Below the pieces are notes generated by a model. It saw only the letters and a list, made by a program, of their open reading frames with translations. It was not told the origin of the DNA and ran no database searches. Below, piece after piece: positions 43,296 through 52,067 of a stretch of DNA of 64,000 bases. Location of the stretch: assembly GCA_030639305.1 (NCBI GenBank), contig DAOWCY010000008.1:1-64000 (forward strand), read 5' to 3'. Each line of letters begins with the position of its first letter. The stretch's first letter is position 1. The position numbers were made by a program, and so were the translations under genes. This DNA comes from JAGLQA01 sp023135565 (GTDB taxonomy: Bacteria > Acidobacteriota > Aminicenantia > UBA2199).

Positions 43296-44033
43296 ATGAA
43301 AATTTTCGGCATCGGACTTAATAAAACCGGCACCAAGACATTGGGTACCTGTTTAAAACATTTTGGGAACCGCCATATAAGTTGTGATTTTAATTCTCTA
43401 AAATTATATTCAGCAGGAAACTTCGCAGCCGTTTGTGAAATAATCGATCAATATGACAGCTTTGAAGATTGGCCATGGCCATTAATGTATGAATTACTGG
43501 ATAAAAATTACCCGGACGGCAAATTTATTCTCACTGTAAGAAAAAGCCCGGAAATATGGTTTCAAAGCCTTGTTAAACATGCGAATCGCACAGGTAAAAC
43601 CGAATTTCGCAAAGTTGCTTACGGCCATGAAATGCCCCATGGGTTTAAAGAAGAACATATAGCGTTTTATAAAAAACATAATCAGGACGTGCTGGAATAT
43701 TTTAGCAATAAGCCCGGGAAACTTTTAAAAGTGTGTTGGGAAAATGGGGACGGCTGGAAAGAAATTTGTCCTTTCCTCGAGAAAGAAATACCCGGCATCC
43801 CCTTCCCCCATGACAACAAACATCTATATTTAGATGAAAAATTCTCAAAGCAGCAGGAAAAAAAAAAAGAAAAGGCTGAAGCGGGAAACGGCGAAAAATG
43901 TGCTTGTTATGGGATCAGGCAGAAGTGGCACCAGCCTGGCATCCGGTATTTTGAGCAAAGCCGGTTATTACATGGGCGAAAACCTGATGCCGGCCACCCG
44001 CGCCAATCCCAAGGGTTTTTTCGAATCCTATGA
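43296..44033 (+). CDS. sulfotransferase-family protein, 3' end possibly frameshifted
   Basis: This 245-residue frame has a P-loop of the sulfotransferase type GLNKTGTKTLG (7-17) and 'FILTVRKSPEIWFQSLVK', typical of the Sulfotransfer_4-like group. The recognisable domain ends near residue 185. The remaining 60 residues are read out of frame through the start of the next sulfotransferase gene (200-bp overlap) and look non-native. The switch sits at an A10 run (43858-43867). Loss of one A would join both genes into a single two-domain protein. Confidence 0.75.
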   Translation: MKIFGIGLNKTGTKTLGTCLKHFGNRHISCDFNSLKLYSAGNFAAVCEIIDQYDSFEDWPWPLMYELLDKNYPDGKFILTVRKSPEIWFQSLVKHANRTGKTEFRKVAYGHEMPHGFKEEHIAFYKKHNQDVLEYFSNKPGKLLKVCWENGDGWKEICPFLEKEIPGIPFPHDNKHLYLDEKFSKQQEKKKEKAEAGNGEKCACYGIRQKWHQPGIRYFEQSRLLHGRKPDAGHPRQSQGFFRIL

Positions 44034-44667
44034 CATCGAACAAATCAATGAAGATATACTAAGAAAAGTAGTGAAAAAGAAACCGCCTTTGATCGATTTC
44101 TTTTTACGAAAAAACCTGCGTAAAGGTCACTACTGGTTAGCGAAAGTAGGTTTGACAGAGCAATTGGAAACAGGTGAAATCATCGAAAAACGTATACAAA
44201 AAGAAATCGACCGGATTCCCTTCTGTTTCAAAGACCCCCGGTTTTCATATACGCTGCCCGCCTGGAGACCTTTTTTGCCTGAGGACACCGTATTCCTTTG
44301 TGTTTTCAGACACCCCAGCGCCACCGGCAAAAGTATCTTAAAGCAAATACGGACTTCCCGCGGGTTAGGCTATTTAAGATTCAGCTTTCGTGACGCCATG
44401 CAGCTCTGGACCCTGATGTATTCCCATATCCTACACAAACATAGGAACCGGGGCAACTGGCTCTTTCTTCATTATAATCAACTGCTTGAAGAAGAAGGAC
44501 TAATTAAAATCGAAGACTTCACCGGCGCAAAAATCGACAGAACCTTTCCCGAAAAAAAGTTAAACCGTTCGCTGCCTGACGAGGCTCCCATACCCGGCCA
44601 GGCAGCGGAAATATACGCCGAACTCTGCCGGCTGGCTGGAGTGAAAAGCTCCCCGTGTGAGAAATGA
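43834..44667 (+). CDS. sulfotransferase-family protein
   Basis: This 277-residue frame has a Lys-rich start (MKNSQSSRKKKKKRLK) derived from the A10 run, then the PAPS loop VMGSGRSGTSL (25-35), 'MPATRANPKGFFESYDIEQIN', 'CFKDPRFSYTLPAW' and 'LCVFRHPSATGKSI' (the 3'-phosphate site). No ribosome site precedes the ATG. It may be the second half of a fused protein beginning at 43296. It ends overlapping the next gene by ATGA. Confidence 0.82.
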   Translation: MKNSQSSRKKKKKRLKRETAKNVLVMGSGRSGTSLASGILSKAGYYMGENLMPATRANPKGFFESYDIEQINEDILRKVVKKKPPLIDFFLRKNLRKGHYWLAKVGLTEQLETGEIIEKRIQKEIDRIPFCFKDPRFSYTLPAWRPFLPEDTVFLCVFRHPSATGKSILKQIRTSRGLGYLRFSFRDAMQLWTLMYSHILHKHRNRGNWLFLHYNQLLEEEGLIKIEDFTGAKIDRTFPEKKLNRSLPDEAPIPGQAAEIYAELCRLAGVKSSPCEK

Positions 44668-45608
44668 CCGCGCCGCCCATAACAGTTCTTATGCCGGTTT
44701 ACAACGGCGAAACGTATTTACGGGAAGCCATCGAAAGTGTGTTGGATCAGACATTTCCCGATTTTGAGTTTATTATCTTCGATGACGGCTCTACCGACGG
44801 CAGTTTGGAAATAATTAGGGATTATGACGATAAAAGAATCAATTTGATTCAAAACCGAAGAAATGTCGGTATAGCCGGGAATCTGAATCGCGGTATTTCT
44901 CTTGCCCGGGGTAAATATATCCTGAGGATGGACGCCGACGATATTTGTTTGCCGGGCAGGTTCGAAGAGCAATTTAAATTTATGGAAACAAACAGGGATG
45001 TCGCTGTTTGCGGCGCCTGGGTAGAATTTATCGGCAAGAAGATAAAATGGTTGACCGGCAATATATTAAAAGACCCCACGCATCCGGAAGAAATCCGCTG
45101 TTATTTTTTATTCAACTGTGTGCTGAAACATCCTACCGTGATAATCAGGAAGGAGGTTTTCCAGCAGGAAGGATATTTATACGATGAGAAAGTCAACCGG
45201 GCTGAAGATTATGATCTTTGGGTCCGGGTCTCGAAAAAATATGATTTAGCCAACCTGAGCAAAGTTTTGCTCAAATACCGGGTGCATCAGACTAATATCA
45301 GTGCAGTTCATAAGAAAGAGAACGTCAACCAGTCGAATGAGATCAGGAAGAATCTATTAATGGAATTGGGAATAAAACCCACAAAAAAAGATTTACGACT
45401 GCATCTCGATTTTGCGAAACGGGCTCGAAAAGAGTATCCTGATGAAATCCTTGACGGATTTAAAAAATGGCTGCTGAAAATATATCGAACAAATAATAAA
45501 AGTAAAGTGTATGATGAAGAAACGCTGCAAAAAGTGCTGTCACAAAAGTGGCGCGATAAATGTGGCAATGAGTCGGAGCCTAATTGGGAAACCGCTTGCC
45601 GGGCATGA
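44664..45608 (+). CDS. family 2 glycosyltransferase
   Basis: This 314-residue protein has the GT-A motifs 'VLMPVYNGETYLREAIESVL', FDDGSTDGS (Asp40-Asp41) and RMDADD (Asp90, Asp92). The C-terminal acceptor part has 'NRAEDYDLWVRVS' with the ED catalytic base. There is no membrane segment. It would add a sugar to a lipid-linked intermediate at the inner face. It overlaps the preceding sulfotransferase by ATGA, so the two are translationally coupled. Confidence 0.92.
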   Translation: MTAPPITVLMPVYNGETYLREAIESVLDQTFPDFEFIIFDDGSTDGSLEIIRDYDDKRINLIQNRRNVGIAGNLNRGISLARGKYILRMDADDICLPGRFEEQFKFMETNRDVAVCGAWVEFIGKKIKWLTGNILKDPTHPEEIRCYFLFNCVLKHPTVIIRKEVFQQEGYLYDEKVNRAEDYDLWVRVSKKYDLANLSKVLLKYRVHQTNISAVHKKENVNQSNEIRKNLLMELGIKPTKKDLRLHLDFAKRARKEYPDEILDGFKKWLLKIYRTNNKSKVYDEETLQKVLSQKWRDKCGNESEPNWETACRA

Positions 45609-45640
45609 AACAGGGCAGGAATTAGGAGTAAGATACTAAT

Positions 45641-46396
45641 ATGTTAGTCATTTCAGGAAGCTTACCGAAAGCAGGCAGTTCATGGTTTTTACATTTAACC
45701 AACGATTTGTTAGTGGCCGCCGGGCACCCGGATAACAAGCAGATCAGGGATAAATTCGACCTGCAATTCATGAAGTATGACGAATGTAATATCCAGGAAC
45801 CCACCCCTGAAAAAATAGAAATTTTAACCAGCCCGCCGGTTTCTGAATATACTTTTGCCGTCAAGACCCATCATCCCCCGAACCGGCATGTCCTGGACTT
45901 GTTAGCGAAAGGAAAAATAAAAATCACCTATATCTACCGTGATCCCCGGGACACGGCGGTTTCCGGTTTGGAAGCGGGGCGCAAGCTCAGGGCAAGAGGT
46001 GTCTTTGAAAGGTTCGGGAAAATCGAAAGTATGCAGGATGCCATAGAGTGGAGTTCTCGCCAGGTGGAGAATAACTGGCAGCGCTGGATTCAAAAAGAAG
46101 GCATTTTGTATTTCAGGTATGAAGACCTGCTGCGCAATCCCCTGGAAGAGTTATCCCGGCTTGCCGGTTACCTGGAGATAGATGTGCCGGAAGAGGCAGT
46201 CGGGAAAATCATAGGAAAACACAGCGCCGCCAGGTTAAAAGAGTCCCGGGAAGGTAAACCGAAATATCACTTTAACAAAGGCAGAACCGGCAGGTTCCGG
46301 GAGGTAATGACAGCGGTGGAAATCGAATCTTGTCACCGTCTTTTCGGTGATTATTTAGAAAAAATGGGATACGCAGATCGAGAGAGTCCCGGATGA
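45641..46396 (+). CDS. sulfotransferase (Sulfotransfer_1 type)
   Basis: This 251-residue protein is the most classical sulfotransferase of the set: PAPS 5' loop LPKAGSSW (8-15), 3' phosphate site YIYRDPRDTAVSG with Arg100 and Ser108, 'YFRYEDLLRNPLEEL' and a C-terminal 'FNKGRTGRFREVMTA' matching the GxxGxxK-like KGxxGDWK end motif. It probably sulfates a sugar hydroxyl. It pairs with the GT4-like gene 28 bp downstream. Confidence 0.9.
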   Translation: MLVISGSLPKAGSSWFLHLTNDLLVAAGHPDNKQIRDKFDLQFMKYDECNIQEPTPEKIEILTSPPVSEYTFAVKTHHPPNRHVLDLLAKGKIKITYIYRDPRDTAVSGLEAGRKLRARGVFERFGKIESMQDAIEWSSRQVENNWQRWIQKEGILYFRYEDLLRNPLEELSRLAGYLEIDVPEEAVGKIIGKHSAARLKESREGKPKYHFNKGRTGRFREVMTAVEIESCHRLFGDYLEKMGYADRESPG

Positions 46397-46423
46397 ACTC
46401 AACCGGGGAACTAAAATAATTCC

Positions 46424-47566
46424 ATGAAAATTTTATATTTTACCCGTTCTGCTCCCTATGTAGACAGCGGCGGCGGCGGGCGCAGGAGAACTTACCAGGT
46501 TTGCGAAGCGCTTAAAGCCACCGGTTCTTTTGAATTTATAACTTCTTTTCGTCCCCCGGTTGAAATTCTCAAAAAGATCGACTCGAAATTTCGCAAAGTA
46601 ATTACTAAAAATTTCGTTACTAACGGCGAATATAAACTGTGGAGTAAGGACCGCCGCGATGCCCTTTATCGTTTCAGGAGCATCGCGCGGGAATGGCTAA
46701 AGAGCGTCCCCGGTTTATTTGCCGCGGATTTAATTTTTGTAGAAGACCCGGTTTATTTTAAGCCCTTAGTGGTTGGGCTTAAAGGAGCTGGTATCCCGGT
46801 GATCGCTTCCTGCCAGAACATCGAATCCCTCTCTTATGGCCGGGTATCATTCGCGGACAAGCAGGCGATTCTCTATAAAGAATTGGATATCCTATCTTTA
46901 TGTGACCTGACTATCACCATTTCCAGGGAGGACTCCTGGCTGCTGAACAATTTTGGCATAAAAACCTATTTTTTCCCTTATTTCCCACCGCCCCTGGACC
47001 GGCAGCGGCTATTGAAGATTCGCCGTTTCAGGGAGAAAAATAAAGAAAAAATAAAAAATGGAAATATTCTCCTGTTAGGCAATGCCGGTAATATTGCCAC
47101 CCGGCGCGGTATGAAAAAGGTTATTGACTATTGGCGGGTAAACAGCCTGTCCCGGTCAGCCGGTAAACTCGCAGTCGCCGGTTACAAAACCGATATTTTT
47201 TTTAAAGAGGTGCTTGCTTACCCGGGCATTGAATTTTTAGGTCCTCTTTCCAACGATGAATTGGATAAGAAACTGCAGGCCGTAAAAGCCTGTTTGTGTT
47301 ACCAGGAAGAAGGCGGCGGCGCGTTGACCAGGATTTGTGAAATGCTGCTGGCCGGAATTCCTGTGCTGGCGAATTTTAATGCAGCCCGTACCTATGCTAA
47401 CAAGCAGGGTGTGATCGAGTTTGCCGCTCTCGAAGATTTGCAGCGCGTACTGGCCCGGGACGGCGTCTTTGCCGGGGCAGTCCCCGAACCGCCGCGGCCC
47501 GATACCGCCGAACTCATCACCGAAATCAAAAAGGCCCGCGGCCCCGTGCGCACGGGGGGGCGATAA
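46424..47566 (+). CDS. GT4-like glycosyltransferase with repeat-derived C-terminus
   Basis: This 380-residue GT-B enzyme has an N-terminal Gly-rich acceptor loop 'SGGGGRRRTYQVCEAL', 'VFVEDPVYFKPL'-type middle strands, and a C-terminal donor domain with 'LLGNAGNIATRRG' and 'YQEEGGGALTRICEMLLAGIPVLAN', the GT4 nucleotide-sugar site. Its last residues (GPVRTGGR, from 47540) and stop codon are supplied by the dispersed repeat; the WbqC-like protein at 53211 ends in the same residues. It is a paralog of the gene at 50794. Confidence 0.83.
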   Translation: MKILYFTRSAPYVDSGGGGRRRTYQVCEALKATGSFEFITSFRPPVEILKKIDSKFRKVITKNFVTNGEYKLWSKDRRDALYRFRSIAREWLKSVPGLFAADLIFVEDPVYFKPLVVGLKGAGIPVIASCQNIESLSYGRVSFADKQAILYKELDILSLCDLTITISREDSWLLNNFGIKTYFFPYFPPPLDRQRLLKIRRFREKNKEKIKNGNILLLGNAGNIATRRGMKKVIDYWRVNSLSRSAGKLAVAGYKTDIFFKEVLAYPGIEFLGPLSNDELDKKLQAVKACLCYQEEGGGALTRICEMLLAGIPVLANFNAARTYANKQGVIEFAALEDLQRVLARDGVFAGAVPEPPRPDTAELITEIKKARGPVRTGGR

Positions 47567-47692
47567 GGGGGACGGCGTGGGGTGCCTATAATGAGCTTCC
47601 GGGTATCAGAAAAGCGTATCGCTCATCAAAAGTTTTGATCAAACTTTTACAAAAGTTTGGCCCCCGGCAGGGCCGCCGGAGGCAAAGTAATT
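47541..47692. repeat. dispersed repeat overlapping the end of a gene
   Basis: Begins ccccgtgcgcacgggg inside the GT4 gene, then aaaagcgtatcgctcatcaaaagttttgatcaaac, then cccccggcagggccgccgg just before the next gene. Confidence 0.8.
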
Positions 47693-47702
47693 TTAGAAAC
47701 CG

Positions 47703-48668
47703 ATGACTAAAGCAAAAGAAATACTCGACCGAATGATACTCATCGGCGGAGCGCCTCGCAGCGGAACTACTTTTGCTGCCGGGAGCCTGAACTCCCACCC
47801 GCGCATCGTAACGGCTGTAGATGACCGTGTCTACGAATGTTGGGCGCTTTACTATTATCGCGACAGAGCCGGGTTAGTGCAGGAGATGCGCAGCCGCCGG
47901 TTGAGCCGCGAAGAAGTTGAGAACAAGTTGAAAGCGCATCTTTTTCCCGGCGGTATATTGCAGGGCGCAGCTCCTTCGGCCAAAACCCTGACCTGCCCTC
48001 CCGCGCCCCACCCGGTGCCGCCCCATACCGGTGAGCCCGTGCCGTCCGACATAGAGTTGGGCCGCTGTTCGCTGCCTTTAGAGCGGTTTGAAGACGATTG
48101 GTTTTTATGTTTAAAATCGCCTGAAATCTCCTATGTACTGCCGCAGTTGGCCGAATCTTTGCCTGAAGCAAAGTTTATTTTAATATACCGTCCTATTATC
48201 GAAATCGCCGAATCTATGTACCGCATGGCGCTGACAGTGAAGAAGGTAGCTATATTTCACCGGCGCTGGTTGTTAGAAACCGATGCCCACGGTCAATTGA
48301 TCCCCCCGCCCGGCATCCCCGAAGAGTGGTTCGGTCTTTGGCGTACCACTTCCGATTTCGGACGCTGTGTAGTGAGTGCGGTTAGTTACTTGCGGGCCGG
48401 GATAGAAGGCGCCGCCCAAATTCCTCCCGGAAGGGTTTTGTTTTACGACCATGCGCAATTGCGCCGGGAACCGGACCGGGTTTTTGAAAAACTGGCCGGA
48501 TTTTTAAAGGTGGAAGCAGACGGGTTCAAAGAAGCGTTGGGCGGGCTGCGGCGCACGGCCCCGGAGATCGGCCCCGATCTGCAAAAAGAGTATGCACAGA
48601 TGGCCGCGCTGTTGAATTTACAGGAGTTGTCGAACAAATTTGAATCTCTAAACAGCTCTTTTCAATGA
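47703..48668 (+). CDS. sulfotransferase-family protein
   Basis: This 321-residue protein has the PAPS loop GGAPRSGTTF (15-24) and 'FILIYRPIIEIAESMYRM' as the 3'-phosphate region. 'LCLKSPEISYVLPQL' and 'RVLFYDHAQLRREPDRVFEKLAGFL' follow the Sulfotransfer_3 order. A Pro-rich stretch (about 97-117, CPPAPHPVPPHTGEPVP) interrupts the domain and may be an in-frame insertion. It starts right after a repeat, without a clear SD. Confidence 0.83.
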   Translation: MTKAKEILDRMILIGGAPRSGTTFAAGSLNSHPRIVTAVDDRVYECWALYYYRDRAGLVQEMRSRRLSREEVENKLKAHLFPGGILQGAAPSAKTLTCPPAPHPVPPHTGEPVPSDIELGRCSLPLERFEDDWFLCLKSPEISYVLPQLAESLPEAKFILIYRPIIEIAESMYRMALTVKKVAIFHRRWLLETDAHGQLIPPPGIPEEWFGLWRTTSDFGRCVVSAVSYLRAGIEGAAQIPPGRVLFYDHAQLRREPDRVFEKLAGFLKVEADGFKEALGGLRRTAPEIGPDLQKEYAQMAALLNLQELSNKFESLNSSFQ

Positions 48669-48760
48669 TCGGACTTGCCTCCGGCGGCCCTGCCGGGGGC
48701 CAAACTTTTGTAAAAGTTTGATCAAAACTTTTGTTTAAAAAAGCGAGAAACGCTGTCACC
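48665..48760. repeat. dispersed repeat, inverted copy
   Basis: ctccggcggccctgccggggg, then aaacttttgtaaaagtttgatcaaaacttttg. It fills the gap before the propeller gene. Confidence 0.8.
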
Positions 48761-48796
48761 ATCCCCGCCGGGGGGGCCGCGAGTAAGGAGTTTTTT

Positions 48797-49789
48797 ATGA
48801 TCGTTTATTTTGATACTGTCAAACGGAAACGCCCCGTCGAAGACGGCGGGGAATTAGTGAAATTAGACTGGTCTACGAAAAAAGTAGTCAAAAGCTTGCC
48901 GTTATATCCTACCGAACCCGATATCGAAGAAGACCCCAACCCCAGGGGCAACAGCCGCGGCGGCAAAGGAATGCTTATTTCCGGGGATGAAGTGTTTGTC
49001 GGCACCTACCACACCATCCTGGTTTACGACCTGGAACTAAACCTGAAAAGAAGAATCAGCAATAATCTTTTTGTCAACATCCACGAAATGTGTTTTGCCG
49101 GCCGGGATATCTGGGTGTCTTCCACCACCATAGACAGCGCAGTGCTGGTAGACCCGCAGGAAAAAGACCTCAGCAAGCACCTTAAAACCTGGTGGCCCAG
49201 GGAAGAACCGTTGATACAGGCGCGTTTCAGGGTGCAGCCCCTGGAGATCGACAAAACAGTAGACAACCGGCTGCTCCATCTCCATAAGGAAATCAGCAGC
49301 GACGATGACCACACCCATCTGAACAGCGTCACCAAATTTGCCGACAACACCTATGTGCTGCTTAACAAAATGGGCGCTTTTATCCAAATAGAACCGGAAC
49401 TGGAATTTATTTTTGAAGATGAACTGCTGCGCGGCGGGCACAGCCCGGTAGTAACCGGCGATGGGAAACAGTTTTTAGTGTGCAGTAATTTCAGGAAAAA
49501 AAGCGTATTGATCTTCGACTTAGAAAACCGGCAATTTAACAAAAGAATCGACCTGCTGGACTTTGCGGAAGTAGCCGAATTACACGAAAAACACCCGGAT
49601 CAACCTTTTAACAAGTCGATATTTCCCCGCGGCCTGGAAATCCTCGATGAGGAACGTATTTTGGTCGGCATATCGCCGGCATCGATCCTGGAGATAGATA
49701 TAAAAAGGGAAAAATTGCTTGATTTTTACCAACACAGTTTCGATGTAGGCGATGCGGTTCACGGCCTGGTTCATGTAAAGCGCCCGTAA
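48797..49789 (+). CDS. beta-propeller-like protein of the glycan locus
   Basis: This 330-residue protein starts at ATG 48797, with TAAGGAG 8 bp upstream. A longer frame from 48731 only reads through the repeat. Repeated four-strand segments ('GELVKLDWSTKKVVKSLPL', 'GDEVFVGTYHTILVYDLELNLKRRI', 'NTYVLLNKMGAFIQIEPELE', 'KQFLVCSNFRKKSVLIFDLE') indicate a six- to seven-bladed propeller. HTHLNSV resembles a motif in TIGR03032-like proteins, which I recall only loosely. There is no signal peptide. The role is unknown, possibly a glycan-binding or scaffold protein. Confidence 0.65.
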   Translation: MIVYFDTVKRKRPVEDGGELVKLDWSTKKVVKSLPLYPTEPDIEEDPNPRGNSRGGKGMLISGDEVFVGTYHTILVYDLELNLKRRISNNLFVNIHEMCFAGRDIWVSSTTIDSAVLVDPQEKDLSKHLKTWWPREEPLIQARFRVQPLEIDKTVDNRLLHLHKEISSDDDHTHLNSVTKFADNTYVLLNKMGAFIQIEPELEFIFEDELLRGGHSPVVTGDGKQFLVCSNFRKKSVLIFDLENRQFNKRIDLLDFAEVAELHEKHPDQPFNKSIFPRGLEILDEERILVGISPASILEIDIKREKLLDFYQHSFDVGDAVHGLVHVKRP

Positions 49790-49852
49790 AGCGGCCCACA
49801 GGTTGCCTGGTACAGCCCCGCTTTCGTAGGCTGTAGAAATAAAGGATAAAAA

Positions 49853-50758
49853 ATGGACAAAGTACTTTTTAAAGGCATCGATCTCCCGCAGGACCCGGTC
49901 TTTGTCGTGGGTTACCCGCGTTCCGGCACCACCCTGGTGCAGTCTTTACTGGCCACCCAGGAAGATGTTTACTCCCTGCCGGAAACTCATTTCTATAACG
50001 TAATCTATAGAGAGGCTGTGCGCACCGATGAGCAGGGATTTTTGGACGAAAGCTGTCTTCCCCGGGTGTTTGCCAAAATCCATGAAAAAATGGATTTCCG
50101 TTTCGATCCCGGGGAGGAAAATCATATTACCCGGTTGGCGCAGGAGAAAAGGCTCGATCCCAAGCTGCTTTTTGAATTTATCGTGGGTCATTTTATCGCC
50201 GCGGACCTGGAAAATAGGAAAGAGAGGAAAAGTAAATCTTTCCGTTGGGTAGAAAAAACTCCCAATCATGCTTATTTTCTCGAGCATATACTGTCGGTTT
50301 ACCCCCAGGCCCAATTTGTGAATATCATTCGTCACCCCGTGCCTGCCGTCTATTCGCGGAAGATCAATTTTCCTTTCAACAAAGATAAGCCTTTAGAGAA
50401 GTTGGCACAGCTCTGGAAGCGCAGTATTTTTGAGACCGAAGAGTTTGCCCGGCAGCAGCCGGGGAAACTTTATTCCGTAAAATATGAGAGCCTCACTGCA
50501 AATGTCGAAGCAGAATTTGGCAAGATTTGTAATTTTGTGGGCATTGCTTTGAATATGGATTTAGTAAGGAATCATCCTGAAGTTAGTGGACGTTTTATAT
50601 TGTCAGCCGAGGTATGGAAGAAGAAAGAGGAATACAAAGATATCGTCAACACCAATACTAAGTATTTAGACATAGTGCCCCGGGAAGAAGCCGAATATAT
50701 CGAGAGTTTGTTGGCCGATAAGATGAAGGAGTATGGTTATGCGCCTCTTTTCTCATAA
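49853..50758 (+). CDS. sulfotransferase-family protein
   Basis: This 301-residue protein has PAPS loop VGYPRSGTTL (19-28), 'LPETHFYNVIY' substrate helix, 'RWVEKTPNHAYFLEHIL' and the 3'-phosphate site 'FVNIIRHPVPAVYSRK'. It is a Sulfotransfer_3-type domain of normal length. It is followed, 35 bp on, by a GT4 gene paralogous to the one that follows the sulfotransferase at 45641. The SD (aaaggataaaaa) is modest. Confidence 0.87.
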   Translation: MDKVLFKGIDLPQDPVFVVGYPRSGTTLVQSLLATQEDVYSLPETHFYNVIYREAVRTDEQGFLDESCLPRVFAKIHEKMDFRFDPGEENHITRLAQEKRLDPKLLFEFIVGHFIAADLENRKERKSKSFRWVEKTPNHAYFLEHILSVYPQAQFVNIIRHPVPAVYSRKINFPFNKDKPLEKLAQLWKRSIFETEEFARQQPGKLYSVKYESLTANVEAEFGKICNFVGIALNMDLVRNHPEVSGRFILSAEVWKKKEEYKDIVNTNTKYLDIVPREEAEYIESLLADKMKEYGYAPLFS

Positions 50759-50793
50759 AATCGGGGCCGGGATTCAACGGTGGTGAACTGTAC

Positions 50794-52059
50794 ATGAACG
50801 TCATTCATTTTTCCCGTTTTGTGCCGGTAACTCATTTAGGAGGTGGCGCACGGCGCACGCTGCAGGTAGTCGAACTCCTAAAATTTTTTAGCCCACAGAC
50901 GATCAGCACGGCCAGGGCCGGTGGTATCCAGGATGCAGAGCCGCGGGAATTAGGTAAATATTTTGAAAACATCGAATTAAAGCGTTTTTTTAATGATGCC
51001 GGTGAGTTAAAATACTGGAGTACTTTCGATGTGGGCCGCACACAGCCCACGAATGACGCCGGTCAAAACAAGAAAGCGTATCGCTCATCAAAAGCGCCCC
51101 TCTTGCCGCGAAGCGGCTCATTGGCTGGGTGCGCCGCACCCCCGCCGGAGGCAAAAAAATATTGGAGCAATAATCACAGGAAAATGGCCGAACGTCTCCA
51201 CGCGGTAGCTGAAGAGTGGGCTGAAACGCTTGATTTCTCTCAGTTGGGCCTGGCTTTTGTAGATGACCCCATCTATTTCCAACCGCTGCTGCGCAAGTTA
51301 AAAAAAGAAGGCATCCCGGTAGTGGCGATCAGTCATAATATCGAAAGTTTAGCCGCCCACCAGGTGGAGCCGCGGTATCGAAAGAATTTCTTCTCCGCGG
51401 AATTGGCGGTACTAGCCGCATGTGATCTGGTGATTTCTATTTCCAGGGAAGAAACCTGGTTGTTTAGGAATTTCGGTATAGATGCCCTATTTTTGCCTTA
51501 TTATCCCCCGGAGCAGATATTAGCCAGGATGCTGCGGGTGAGACAGCGCCGCGAAACGAGCAAAAAAAAGGATTTTTTATTAATCGGCAGTGCCGTAAAT
51601 GCCGCTACCAGGCAGGGGATTCTCGATGTGGTGGCACTCTGGCGGGAGAAGAAACTGCGTCGAAAGGGTGACCGGCTTTTAGTGGCTGGTTATATGAGCG
51701 ATGTGTTTTTGCAGGAGCTAAAAGCAGGGGCGGACAGCGCCGATTTTCTCGGCCCCCTGTCCGATGAAGAACTCGACGAAATAATGACTCGCGTAAAAGC
51801 CGGAATCGTTTACCAAAAGAGCGGTTCCGGGGCATTAACGCGGATAGCGGAGATGTTGACCGCCGCAGTGCCGGTGCTGGCGAATTCCCATGCCGTCCGT
51901 TCTTATTTCGATATGGAAGGGGTGGTGGAATTTCGCGACCTAATCGGCATGGGAGATTTCTTTGCTGAGATCGAGCGGTTGGACGGCTGGGTGCCGCTGC
52001 CGCCTCAGCCTGATAGCTCATACCTGATCGCAGAGATCAAAAAATTAGTGTGCAGTTAG
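50794..52059 (+). CDS. GT4-like glycosyltransferase carrying an in-frame repeat insertion
   Basis: This 421-residue paralog of the gene at 46424 is collinear over both GT-B domains ('GGGARRTLQVVELL', 'VDDPIYFQPLL', 'LIGSAVNAATRQG', 'YQKSGSGALTRIAEMLTAAVPVLAN'). About 46 extra residues (about 75-121, including KKAYRSSKAPLLPRSGS and LAGCAAPPPEAK) have no counterpart in the paralog. They are encoded by a copy of the dispersed repeat. The reading frame is kept, so the enzyme may still fold with a surface loop. Confidence 0.85.
   Translation: MNVIHFSRFVPVTHLGGGARRTLQVVELLKFFSPQTISTARAGGIQDAEPRELGKYFENIELKRFFNDAGELKYWSTFDVGRTQPTNDAGQNKKAYRSSKAPLLPRSGSLAGCAAPPPEAKKYWSNNHRKMAERLHAVAEEWAETLDFSQLGLAFVDDPIYFQPLLRKLKKEGIPVVAISHNIESLAAHQVEPRYRKNFFSAELAVLAACDLVISISREETWLFRNFGIDALFLPYYPPEQILARMLRVRQRRETSKKKDFLLIGSAVNAATRQGILDVVALWREKKLRRKGDRLLVAGYMSDVFLQELKAGADSADFLGPLSDEELDEIMTRVKAGIVYQKSGSGALTRIAEMLTAAVPVLANSHAVRSYFDMEGVVEFRDLIGMGDFFAEIERLDGWVPLPPQPDSSYLIAEIKKLVCS
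51060..51158 (+). repeat. dispersed repeat copy inside a coding sequence
   Basis: gaaagcgtatcgctcatcaa, gccgcgaagcggctcattgg, ctgggtgcgccgcaccc and cgccggaggcaaaaa are all modules of the intergenic repeat. The site is flanked by near-identical aaatactggag (51008) and aaatattggag (51147), like an imperfect target duplication. Confidence 0.8.
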
Positions 52060-52067
52060 TTTCTAAT

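Noticed and set aside
47990..48055. Pro-rich stretch in the sulfotransferase at 47703 as another in-frame repeat
   Set aside because: It is GC-rich and looks inserted, but I could not match it to a module of the repeat family.
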